In this document: positions 45,739 to 56,200 of the stretch, in pieces | Numbering within the stretch: position 1 is the first letter of the stretch | How the letters are laid out: each line of letters begins with the position of its first letter | From: Candidatus Mesenet endosymbiont of Agriotes lineatus | GTDB lineage: Bacteria > Pseudomonadota > Alphaproteobacteria > Rickettsiales > Anaplasmataceae | Reading direction: 5' to 3' | Length of the DNA: 64,000 nucleotides | Assembly: GCF_964019585.1 (NCBI RefSeq) | Contig: NZ_OZ026454.1 | Span: 682,001 to 746,000 of the forward strand | The notes under the pieces: generated by a model | The model's input: only the letters and a program-made list of their open reading frames with translations | The model's database searches: none | What the model was told of the DNA's origin: nothing | Program-made: the position numbers and the translations under genes

Positions 45739-47586
45739 TTATCTCCGCTCAAAAAGCTTTTCAATGTCAGAGAGTTTCATTTCTATATAGGTGGGTCTAC
45801 CATGGTTACATTGGCCAGAAAATGCTGTCTCTTCCATTTGCCTGAGCATAGTGTTCATCTCTTCAAGTTTCATAGCTCTCCCCGCTCTGATTGATCCATG
45901 GCAGGAGATGGTTGCACAAATTTTTTTCATTTTATCTTCTATTGGTAAAGTATCTTCCATCGCTATCAGATTATCGGCTAAATCCAATACCGTTTCTTTG
46001 ACATTAATTGCACCAAAAATTGCTGGGGTTTCTTTGACTGTCACTAGTGTATCTGAGGCAATCTCAAGACCCAAACCCATTTCACTCAGTTTATCTTTAT
46101 ATTTTGCTATAAGTTCTCCAGCATGGCTACTTATTACTACAGTTTCAGGAATAAGTAATTTTTGTCTTTTAATCCCTGACTTTTTTATTACCCCTTTTAA
46201 ATACTCATAAACCAGCCTCTCATGAGCTGCATGTTGATCAACAATAATTAGCTTATCCTTTGACTGCGCGATGATATAAGTGTTATAAACCTGACAACGT
46301 GCAAGCCCTAAAGGATATTCTTCTACTATATTTATCTGCTCTTTAGTTAAAATATCTGTTTGCTGAGAAGGTTTTAACTCTTTTTGTAGATCCAAAGAGT
46401 ATGGTTTATCTACTAAAAAACTATCCCTTTTTGTTTCTAAATCAGGAGAGAGGAATTTATTCATTAACGAACTTTCTAAAGGAGATGGTCTTTTGGAATA
46501 GAATTCTTGATTCCTTCTATTATCCTTACTTACCTTACTGTTTTCACTAATCTTATCATCGGCAATAAATTTCTCAAATGGGCTCAAAGGAATATCTTTC
46601 TTATCACTTAATCTTGTTGATAAGGCTTTAATTAATCCCCTGGTGATTACCTCATATATAAGCTTTTTATCTCTAAATCTTACCTCTAGCTTATTGGGAT
46701 GCACATTCACGTCTACCTGATCGTAAGGCACTTCTAAATGTAGTACAACAATTGGGTACCTGCCACTAGGAATAAAATCATTATATGCATATCTTATGGC
46801 CCCTATGAGCATATTATCTTTAATTGGCCTATTGTTAACGAAAGTATGGATCATAGTAGAGTTACCACGGTTTACTGTTGGTTTGCAGATGTAGCCTGTT
46901 ACGCCTGTACCATCCTCTTCTTCCCTCACTTTAAGAGAATTCTCCGCAAATTCCTTGGCAATCTCGCGTAACCTAAACAGTAGTGATTCTTGCTTATTAT
47001 ATTTTAAAAGCCTTTTGTTATTGGCGCTAAGAGTAAAACCGATGCTGGGGTTTATCATGGCCAAGTTATTTATAATGTCAACAATTGCTTGAGTTTCTGC
47101 TCTTTCAGTTTTTAAAAATTTAAGTCTATTAGGAGTGGCAAAAAACAAATCCCTTACTTCAATTTCTGTACCACCTGGAATAGAAGCAGGAGTAAGATCC
47201 ATCACCTTTTCTCCACCTTCATAAGCTATACTCCAAACAGCTTTTGCTCGCGATGAAAGTTTTATTCTACTTACTGCAGCAATTGAAGGTAGTGCTTCTC
47301 CACGAAACCCTAAATGTTTTATTTCCATCAAATCATCATCATTTTTAAGTTTAGAAGTTGCATGGCGCTTAAATGCTAGCTCAATATCTTCCTTCTCTAT
47401 GCCAGTACCATTATCTAAAACAGTAATGAGATTACGCCCACCACTTTCTACTTTCACTTCAATTTCTCTGCTACCGGCATCTATAGCGTTTTCTACTAAT
47501 TCTTTTACCACACTAGCTGGACGTTCTACAACCTCACCAGCTGCTATACGATTAATTGTTTTTGCATCTAATAGAATTATCGCCAT
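45739..47586 (-). CDS. mutL: DNA mismatch repair protein MutL
   Basis: A full-length 615-residue MutL. GHKL ATPase motifs are clear: [26 protein letters not shown] with the Glu, [25 protein letters not shown] and [16 protein letters not shown], then [10 protein letters not shown] and [11 protein letters not shown] of the transducer domain. The C-terminal dimerisation part has [19 protein letters not shown] and ends [13 protein letters not shown]; no metal-binding endonuclease motif DQHAX2EX4E is needed to be canonical, but [12 protein letters not shown] is present. MutL genes are known next to WO prophages. It acts with MutS in mismatch repair, and the gene is intact. Confidence 0.95.
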   Translation of the reverse strand: MAIILLDAKTINRIAAGEVVERPASVVKELVENAIDAGSREIEVKVESGGRNLITVLDNGTGIEKEDIELAFKRHATSKLKNDDDLMEIKHLGFRGEALPSIAAVSRIKLSSRAKAVWSIAYEGGEKVMDLTPASIPGGTEIEVRDLFFATPNRLKFLKTERAETQAIVDIINNLAMINPSIGFTLSANNKRLLKYNKQESLLFRLREIAKEFAENSLKVREEEDGTGVTGYICKPTVNRGNSTMIHTFVNNRPIKDNMLIGAIRYAYNDFIPSGRYPIVVLHLEVPYDQVDVNVHPNKLEVRFRDKKLIYEVITRGLIKALSTRLSDKKDIPLSPFEKFIADDKISENSKVSKDNRRNQEFYSKRPSPLESSLMNKFLSPDLETKRDSFLVDKPYSLDLQKELKPSQQTDILTKEQINIVEEYPLGLARCQVYNTYIIAQSKDKLIIVDQHAAHERLVYEYLKGVIKKSGIKRQKLLIPETVVISSHAGELIAKYKDKLSEMGLGLEIASDTLVTVKETPAIFGAINVKETVLDLADNLIAMEDTLPIEDKMKKICATISCHGSIRAGRAMKLEEMNTMLRQMEETAFSGQCNHGRPTYIEMKLSDIEKLFERR

Positions 47587-47628
47587 GTTATCCCTTATTA
47601 AAGGTCAGTCTATTACCTAGCTTTATAT

Positions 47629-47657
47629 TTGTAAAACTACTTTAAACAGGGTATAAT
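47629..47657 (+). promoter_or_regulatory. Sigma-70 promoter of the first Rpn gene
   Basis: TTGTAA, 17 bases, TATAAT, and the ATG at 47685 follows 27 bases later. The same 50-base context is repeated before the second copy at 48654, so both genes were duplicated with their promoters. Confidence 0.7.
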
Positions 47658-47684
47658 TATTAAGATTTTATTCCCTTTCTATAT

Positions 47685-48626
47685 ATGACTATTTCTAAAT
47701 TTCTCGATGCTCGCAATGATGTTGCCTTCAAGAGAATATTCGGTTCTGAAAAGAATAAAGATATCCTCATTCACTTTCTTAATGATATTCTTGGTTTTAC
47801 TGGTTTAGGTGCAATTCAGGAAGTTGAGTTTTTAACCACTGTTTTAGATCCTGAGATTGCCTCTAAAAAACAGAGCATAGTTGATATTTTATGTAAGGAC
47901 TCTCAAAACATCAAATATATTGTCGAGATGCAATTCACTAAAACCAAAGGCTTTGAAAAACGTGCTCAGTACTATGCTGCTAAAGCCTATTCAGGTCAAG
48001 CTGATCAAGGAGATGAATATCATAATCTTAAGGAAATAATCTTTGTTGCTGTTGCTGATTGCATTATTTTTCCAGATAAAGCTGAATATAAATCAGACCA
48101 TATTATTTTGGATAGAAATAGCTTTGAGCATGACTTAAGAGATATCTATTTTACATTTATTGAACTACCCAAGTTTCCAAAAACTAAAGAAGATCAATTA
48201 GAAAATATTGTTGAAAAATGGTGTTATTTCTTTAAATATGCAGCAGAAACAAGAGAAGAAGATTTGGATAAAATAGTGGGTAGTGATATCATTATTAAAC
48301 GTGCCTATGAGGAAATGAATAAATTTAACTGGTCAGAACAAGAATTGCTAGCCTATGAGCAAGGAAAAAAACGTCTTAGAGATGAAATCGCTGCTTTAGC
48401 TCAAAAATTCGATGAAGGAAAAATTGAAGGGAAAATTGAAGGCATCCAAATCGGTACTGAAAAAGGTATCCAAATCGGTACTGAAAAAGGTATCCAAATC
48501 GGTTCTCAAAAAGGCAAAATTGAAGGGAAAATTGAAGTGGCAAAAACAATGCTCGCCAATAATGTTGATGTAACCACCATTGTCAAGTTTACTGGCTTAC
48601 CGCTTGATGAAATTAAAAAGTTGTAG
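47685..48626 (+). CDS. Rpn family recombination-promoting nuclease / PD-(D/E)XK transposase
   Basis: A 313-residue Rpn/PDDEXK_2 family protein. The conserved N-terminus is ARNDVAFKRIFGSEKNKDILIHFLNDIL; the nuclease signature is the Asp of SIVDILCKD and the ExQ pair in YIVEMQ, followed by AQYYAAKAYSGQADQGDEYHNLKEIIFVAVADC. The C-terminal part has three 24-base repeats giving GIQIGTEKG units, then EVAKTMLANNVDVTTIVKFTGLPLDEIKKL. Rpn proteins are DNA nucleases that stimulate recombination. This copy is intact. Confidence 0.88.
   Translation: MTISKFLDARNDVAFKRIFGSEKNKDILIHFLNDILGFTGLGAIQEVEFLTTVLDPEIASKKQSIVDILCKDSQNIKYIVEMQFTKTKGFEKRAQYYAAKAYSGQADQGDEYHNLKEIIFVAVADCIIFPDKAEYKSDHIILDRNSFEHDLRDIYFTFIELPKFPKTKEDQLENIVEKWCYFFKYAAETREEDLDKIVGSDIIIKRAYEEMNKFNWSEQELLAYEQGKKRLRDEIAALAQKFDEGKIEGKIEGIQIGTEKGIQIGTEKGIQIGSQKGKIEGKIEVAKTMLANNVDVTTIVKFTGLPLDEIKKL
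48441..48512 (+). repeat. Three tandem 24-base units inside the Rpn gene
   Basis: Three copies of a 24-base unit beginning GG(C/T)ATCCAAATCGG at 48441, 48465 and 48489 encode GIQIGTEK-type octapeptides. One further unit occurs in the broken paralogue near 49445. Copy number probably varies by slippage. Confidence 0.9.
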
Positions 48627-48653
48627 AAAGACTTAAAGTAATTCATGTTACGT

Positions 48654-48682
48654 TTGTAAAGTTACTTTAAATAGGGTATAAT
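48654..48682 (+). promoter_or_regulatory. Sigma-70 promoter of the second Rpn copy
   Basis: TTGTAA, 17 bases, TATAAT with the same surroundings as the promoter at 47629. Confidence 0.65.
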
Positions 48683-48709
48683 TATTAATAATTTATTCTC
48701 TTTCTTTAT

Positions 48710-49574
48710 ATGGCTATTTCTAAGTTTTTAGATCCAAAATGTGATCTAACCTTTAAACGAATTTTCGGTACTGAGAAGAATAAAAATATTCTTATTCATT
48801 TTCTTAATGATATCTTAGAGTTTCATGGAGAAAGTGCAATACAAGAAGTTGAATTCCTTAGCACTATTATGAATCCTGAGATTGCCTCTGATAAACAAAG
48901 CATTGTTGACGTTCTCTGTAAGGATTCTCAAGGTAATAGATATATTGCGGAGGATGCAGGTTGCAAGAGATAAAGGCTTTGAAAAACGTGCTCAACTTTA
49001 TGCTGCTAAGGCTTATTCACGACAGTCTGGTAATTATATTGATTTTAAGAAAGTTTTCTTTATTGCTATTTCCAATTGTACTCTTTTTCCTAAAGAAGTT
49101 GAGTATATCTCTACCCATAATATTCGCGACATTAAGACCAATGGCCATTACTTAAAGGATTTTCAGTTTGTTTTTATAGAGTTACCTAAATTTGCGAAAA
49201 GTAAGGTAGAACATCTTCAAACAGTTGTAGAGCGCTGGTGCTTCTTTTTCAAATATGCAGAAGAAACAACTGATGAAGATTTAAGGAAAATTGCAAAACA
49301 GGAACCAATAATAAAGCTAGCGTATGATGAGTTGGATAGGTTTAGCTGGAATGAAAAAGATCTTGTTGCTTATGAAGAAAGAATTATCGATGTTTATAAA
49401 GAGGAAAATATTCTTGCTCAGCGTATTGATGATGCTACTGAAAAAGGTATCCAAATCGGTTCTCAAAAAGGCAAAATTGAAGTGGCAAGAAACTTACTTA
49501 AAGCTGGTGTATCGATTGATATCATATCTCAAACTACTGGTCTTACAGCTGATGAAGTTAAAGACTTAAGCTGA
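48710..49574 (+). pseudogene. Second Rpn family copy, frameshifted in the active site
   Basis: A paralogue of the gene at 47685. The first frame (MAISKFLDPKCDLTFKRIFGTEKNKNILIHFLNDILEFHGES...SIVDVLCKDSQGNRYIAEDAGCKR*) stops at 48973. The overlapping frame carries MQVARDKGFEKRAQLYAAKAYSRQSG...FVFIELPKFAKSKVEHLQTVVERWCFFFKYAEETTDE to 49574. An extra G near 48952 destroys the ExQ active-site step, reading GAG-G-ATG-CAG. A weaker insertion-like difference (QGNRYI) is natural variation. It is presumably inactive. Confidence 0.85.
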
Positions 49575-49594
49575 TACTATCTTTGGATATTTAG

Positions 49595-50140
49595 ATGAAT
49601 ATCTTTGTACTAGATGAAAGCCCAGCAATTGCAGCACAAATGTTGTGTGATAAGCATATAGTAAAAATGCCATTAGAGACTGCTCAATTATTGAGTAATG
49701 TTTTTTCAACAGCACTAAAAGTGCCAAATCCTTTCGTCAGTATTATAGATCAGGAGAATATAGAAATTCCATATAGACCTACTCATAACAACCACCCTTG
49801 TTCTTTATGGGCAAGACAATCGAAAGGGAACTTTTGTTGGTTGATAGATTACGGAAAAGAACTATGTAAAGAGTATACTTGGCGATACAAAAGAAAACAT
49901 AAATCAGAGGAAGTTATAGATTGGTGTGATAATAATAAGGATTTTCTCATTTTTCAATCAGCTGATATACAAACTTTTATACAAGCGTTGCCTGATCTAT
50001 ATAAATGTAGTAGCCCTATCAAAGCCTACAGAAAATATTACTTAAAAGAAAAGATGAGGTTTGCTAAGTGGAAAAAGGGCAGAGAAATACCAGATTGGAT
50101 AATCCTTGCTGAACAAAATATTACAGTTGATCAGCTATAA
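49595..50140 (+). CDS. Phage-type MNIFxLD protein (pyrimidine dimer glycosylase-like annotation)
   Basis: A 181-residue protein of a family I know from phages: MNIFVLDESPAIAAQMLCDKHIVKMPLETAQLLSNVF, then HNNHPCSLWARQSKGNFCWLIDYGKELCKEYTWRYKRKHKSEEV, FIQALPDLYKCSSPIKAYRKYYLKEKMRFAKWKKGREIPDW. Databases often label such proteins pyrimidine dimer DNA glycosylase, but the function is uncertain. A conserved DKHIVKM and HPCSLWARQS are likely active-site parts. It sits between the Rpn copies and the cif operon. Confidence 0.6.
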   Translation: MNIFVLDESPAIAAQMLCDKHIVKMPLETAQLLSNVFSTALKVPNPFVSIIDQENIEIPYRPTHNNHPCSLWARQSKGNFCWLIDYGKELCKEYTWRYKRKHKSEEVIDWCDNNKDFLIFQSADIQTFIQALPDLYKCSSPIKAYRKYYLKEKMRFAKWKKGREIPDWIILAEQNITVDQL

Positions 50141-50151
50141 ACAGGGAAGCC

Positions 50152-50292
50152 ATCCTCATCAGCGAAGAAAAAGGTGGAATGAAAGCTAAAATGGCTGTAG
50201 CAAAAAACTCACTCAAGGCCGGTATCTTTATAGATGTTATATCTCAAAATATCGGCCTTTTGGTAGATAAAATTAAAAAGTTAAGAAACTGA
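50152..50292 (+). pseudogene. Third Rpn remnant, C-terminal 46 codons
   Basis: The frame ILISEEKGGMKAKMAVAKNSLKAGIFIDVISQNIGLLVDKIKKLRN* matches the C-terminal end of both Rpn genes (KGKIEVARNLLKAGVSIDIISQTTGLTADEVKDL). It overlaps the end of cifB by 12 bases on the other strand. It has no start and no nuclease part, so it is a fossil from a third copy. Confidence 0.75.
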
Positions 50293-53200
50293 TATTCTAT
50301 TTTGGTTTCTTAAATTTTTACCCTGAGTTAAATAATCTTGGGCAGAAATATTACCTAAATAACTTTTAGGCTTCTTGTTTTCTAAATTAGAACTTCTTTG
50401 CTGTTCTTGTACATTATTATCTTCTAGTACATTATTTGTACTATTATACAGAATTTGCTGTATTGATTGATCTAAAGATAGATTATTGAACTCAGCCATA
50501 AACTTATTAAATTTCTTCGGACTTAACATACCTGCAGATCCTTTCTTTGTTTTAGGACAAACTTTCTCTGCGTATGACTTTAAGACCTGAGAAATTTCAT
50601 CAAATCTACCTCTTACAACTTTATTGTTAATCTCTTTTTCCATCTTCTCTATTTCTACAAAATCAATATTTAATCGACGTTCCGATATACCACTTTTTAA
50701 TGCAGCTTTTTTTACTGCCTCTTCAAATACTCGCCCAATATTTAATGTATAGCCCAATGTTTTTGATTGAGATAAACCTTGATCCATTGAAGAAGTATAT
50801 ATTTGTCTTTTACCTCTCTTAGCTAGTAAAACATCTGCTAATAATATTGTTCCATTTACATCAATCTGTGAAAAGTCTACTGCTTTTAAGTGATTTTGGG
50901 TTGCAGAATCATAAGACTTGTTTTCGCTAGAAGCATTGATATTTTGATCATTAATAAACCATCTCCTTATAGGACTTACTATTCTTGTTGTTAACAAACC
51001 ACTTTTTGCTTTTACCCAACCAAACAAATCATTTATCCATGAAGATGGCCTTTCACCGCTACTTACCACTATCTCAGGTTGATTATTTAAATCTATAGTA
51101 CAATGACGATTATGATCTCTATGGTGGTGACGGCGTTTGCGCTGTACAGGCCTTTCCATTTCTTCCTTAAATTTTTCTAAATATTCTACAACATCAAAAT
51201 GTTTCGTATAATTAGCAATATTTAATGGTGTCCCATCATCATTAGTTTTAGCTTCGATACTAGCACCTCTCTCGAGAAGAAGTTTACATACATCCAAATT
51301 ATCTTTGTAAGCAGCATAGTGCAAAGGTGTCCAACCATTCTTACTTTTAGCTTCAATGTTAGCACCTTTATCTAAAAGAAGTTCAACAGTGACTTTAGAT
51401 CTATTATTATTCTCAGCGGCTACATGTAAAGGTGTTTCATCGTTAATATTTTTAGCCTCGACACTAGCGCCTTTCTCGAGAAGAAGTTTACATACATCCA
51501 AATTATCTTTATAAGCAGCATAGTGCAAAGGTGTCCAATCATCCTTGCTTTTAGCTTCAATGTTAGCACCTTTATCCAGAAGAAGCCTAAACATTTTAAA
51601 TTTATTATTGTCCTCAACAGTTATGTATAAAGGTGTTTCGTTATTGATAGTTTTAGCTTCAATATCTGCACCATTATCTATAAGAAACTTCAATATATCG
51701 AAATTATCCTTATAAATAGCATAATATATAGATGTCCAACCGTACTGGTCTTTAGCCTCAATATCAGCACCTTGATCAAGAAGAAACTTAGCTATGCCCA
51801 ATCTATCTTTCTGAATAGCCCAGTGCAAAGGAGTATGGTAATAAGCATCTCTACCTTCAACACTAACATATTTTCTATCAAAAAGAAGTTTAACCACATC
51901 TAACCTATTTTCTCTAATAGCTACATATAAAAGTGTCAATTCATAATTACCCCTAGTGTCAATATTTTCAATTTTCTTGACTAAGTCTTTTGCTATATCA
52001 ATGTTAGATTGCACTACAGCATCAAACACCTGCTTTGTCAATAGAACTGCTTTTTCTTTACTAAATTCCACTATAACATCTTCTGAATTACAAGTAGAAG
52101 CTATACACCTTGAATTAGAAACTATTGTATCGTTAAAAGCAAACATCATTTCTCTTGTTGGCTGATAAGTACTCCAATTTTCTACTTTTACGAGGGTATT
52201 ATTTTTGTATAATAACAATAAATTATCATTAATAACTTTCATATCAAAATTTAATATAGACTTATCTTTAAAATCAACTAAACCAATATCATTCTTATTA
52301 ACAGGTTGATTATGATAAATCTGTAAGCCTTGTTCACCTGGTTGGTAATACCTGAAAGAACTAAAGTCATCATCTATCTCTTCAAATTCTTCTGGTTCTA
52401 TAATTCTATTGTTTAATTCTATAGATAAATTCCAATTTTTATGAACAGAAGGATAATAATCTGATATTGATAATGCCCCTTTATCTGATAGCAGTAGCAA
52501 ATCATTATTTAGTTTCAAAAAAAGCACTTTGTCTGAGTCAAATGTGAAACAATTATAATGATTTAAAAGATCAGTGCCATTAACGCTAAATCTTCCATCT
52601 ATTTTTAAGCTGTGAGAACAATAATCACGCTCTAGTTCCCCATCCTGAAATTTGTAATATTCTTCCCCGTCGAATGTAACTGTAATATCTTTATAACCTG
52701 GTAGCAGGGTTACATTTAGGCCATTTTTGTTAATCTTTATTTCTCCCTTATCATTTTCTATAAATGGCATATCATTTAATGTACTATTTAGTTGGCTAAA
52801 ATCTAATATACCATTTGCTTTAGCAATCGTAATATTAGCATTTCTTTCATCAAAAAGATAAAGGTGACTTATATTGCTTGAAGCTTCCCAATAAAAATTA
52901 TGATGCTCTTTATCAGGATAAAAAATATGATTACTAGCACTACCTATAGTACTATGATAATTAGTGCTCAATAATTGCTTTGTGATATTAAAGTTTGAAT
53001 TGTCTATTTTTCGCAAACTATCTAACTCATCATCTAATATAACATTGCTACCCACACTCTTTGTTACTTGTAAATTTGTTACTATACCATTAATATCTAC
53101 TTTTGTTGGAGTTACAAATAAATCATCTGCTGTTTTTACTAACGTCTGTTTTTCCACGCTTATAAAATCTCCACTTTTATTGTAGATGTTTGTTATATTA

Positions 53201-56200
53201 TTAGCATGAGTTACATTACCTATATCATTAAAATTTATCGGTAATAATACCAAACCTTTTCCGTAAATAGAATCACCAAAATAACCCTTTATTGTAGTAA
53301 AGTTTTTTGCTGTTATTACATCATTTTCACCCTTACCATCTACATAACCTGCATGAGAAACTTCTATATGGTTAGTTTTGTCACTGCCAATAATAGAGTG
53401 TATATTCTCTGAATCTGTAAAATTACCTCGCGTTACAACTATATTATTTTGTCCAATAGAAGATCCACCTAAATTACATACAAAATTATCCTTTGTTATG
53501 TAGAAGAAATTTGTTCCTTGTTTATGAATATCACAATTACTTAACTGATTTGTAAAATAATACCTATTCTGTACACTAGACCCTTGATTATCGATTTCAT
53601 AACTATTAAGTAGTATATTCTTACCATTAAAAATAACATCAATGGTATAATTAGAAGTCACATTTATAAAAGCATTGTTATTAGACATATAAAATAACAT
53701 CTTTACAGGCCCAGAAGAATTACTCCTGTTGTATAAAACTGCGTTATAGCAATCAATCGTATATTTTTGTAAAGACCATTCTTCTCTTGTTTTACTTAAC
53801 ACTTCATTATTATGTGGTGAAGAATTACCGCACGACCACCCATTTGATACATCCAAAACGCTTCCACTTAAAAGTTCTTCTGTAATTTTTACAACATTAT
53901 CATTAAGTGGCCCACAGACTAAATTATAGTTTTTAATGACACCAGGAATTATTCTAGAGTAATGACTAGTACCACTAATGGGAAATAGGTGCGTAATATT
54001 TGTGCTTAAGTCAAGACCAAACTCATTATTAACTACTCTTGTTTTAGTAATACATCTATCATGAGCCCTTAACCAATTCGTTATTTCTTCTCCTTGTCTC
54101 TTCTTTCGAGAATTATTATTAGTCACATATTTTTCTTTTGTAATTAGTATAGAAGGCAGTGAAATAGCTATTGTATCATAGCCACTCTTAAATTGATCTA
54201 AGATCTTTGATATATATTGCCTATAAATATTTTCTGCTTCTATATCACGTTCTATATAATCTTGTATTTTTTTACCCAAGAAAAAATCCCAATAAAGATC
54301 ATGCTTCTCTTGATCTGTAAGACTTATGTGCTCTTTTAGCTTCTCTACCTCAAGCTCTGCTTCTACAAATTGCGATATGATAATAACAGCAACTGAGATA
54401 CCAGCACCAACTGGACCAGCAAATGCTCCTATTACCCCGGTTTCTAAACCTGCTACTGACATTGTTTCAGTAACAACTACAGGTACATCTGCAGCTATAA
54501 AGATGGAATTAGTTGCGATGTTTAAGTCAGCAATCTTTATATCTACAGGATCTGTTGCATTCTGCCTTGCTTTTATTGACTCTGCTAGCCCTAAAAATGC
54601 TGCAAAGTTACCTATAGCACGTCCCATAACTGGGGCAAATCCTTTTAACATCTGAGAATCAAGCTTTGTTCCTAACTCTAATATTTTTCCAGAGATCTTT
54701 TCACCAATCTTTGGCATTACCCAGAGATTTAATGCATCATAACCTAGCCCTTCTACATCTCCATTTGCTATATGTTTACCAACTAAAAATGCCGTAAAGG
54801 CAAGACCTGCACCTTCTGCTACTTTTCCTATTTTTTCTGCTACTCCGGATCTTCTAAGGATATTTTTTATTTCTTCTTTATTTTCTATATTATCCTTCAT
54901 CTCCTTTACAATATCCTTAATTTCTGGGTCTATTGAATTTAGATCTATATCTTTAATCTTTGCTACAAATGCTTCTTCAACATTTTTGTCTATAATTTCA
55001 CCTTCAGATATCTGCTGAGAAAGCTTGAAAAGCTGATCATAGAACTCGATGTTCTTTACTTTTTCTACTACCTTGTCAGCATTGAACAACTCTTTAATAA
55101 GTTGCTTTTTTCCTTCCTCTGTGATCTTTTCTTCATCAAGTGAATCTATGCATGGTATACCTATATCACGTCTTTTTCTTGTTGCACATTGGCTAAAACT
55201 AAAAATGGAGCTATGAACTACCTTAACAGGAGTAAATTCATCTTTACTTACTAAAATAAGAGAATTTGCATTATTTGCTCCTTTATCAAATACAATACCC
55301 ATAAAAGCTACTTTGTTGCCATCTGTGAGCGTTTTATAAGTAACACCTTTTGTATACTCTTTAGTTATTTGATCATTTGCTTCTGTTATTAATGCATCAG
55401 CTGTCTTACCTTCCCTTGGTCCTTTGACCTCCAATCCTACCGGATCATACTCTTTAGCACTGTTAGCTTGATTTGCAAACTTAATACCATGAACTAGCAT
55501 ATCAATGCGTTTTCCCCTACCTGTTTGAAACTCTGTTAATATTAACGCTCTATCTTCTTGTTGTGGCTCTCCTAGCTTGATATCACTATAATGGTCAAAT
55601 GCTCCATGCAATACTGCCTGAGTATGTGCTTCTTTTTCTATTAAACCTTTAAAAGGTAACATTGCCTCGCCTACTTTGCCAAATAACTTCTTGTACTTAC
55701 CTATTGATGAAGATTGATCTTGTGAAGGAGCAAGCTGAGATACTAGTACTTCATCAAATGTTTTCTTAAAATCCTTAGGGTAAGGAACATTCTTAAAATT
55801 ACCTTTAAACTTATCAGATTTTTTACCATTATACTCTCCTAGAAAAATAGGCTCATTAACTTCAACACTAAAATATTTTTTAAAATCTGATTTTTGTTCT
55901 TTTATATTAAAATTAAGATTTAATTCCACTATCTTTCTATTTCCTATCTTTTGTTCAAGTTTATTAAGAGGAATGCCTTTTTTTAATATTTCAGCTTTTC
56001 CATCTGATTCAACAATATTCATTACATAAGCTGATTTTTTATCACTTTCTGGAACAAATACCATTGTTACAACTGCATGACTTTCATCAAGCCTAGATGA
56101 CTCAGCTAACTTTTCATCTGCCTTCTTGGCTGCTTGGCGTTGAGGAATACCTCTACCTTTACTTTCTAAACGAACTTCAGTAGGTACGTTTTCTTCATAA

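Noticed and set aside
47685..49574. CRISPR-like reading of the 24-base repeats
   Set aside because: The units are tandem without spacers and lie in a coding frame.
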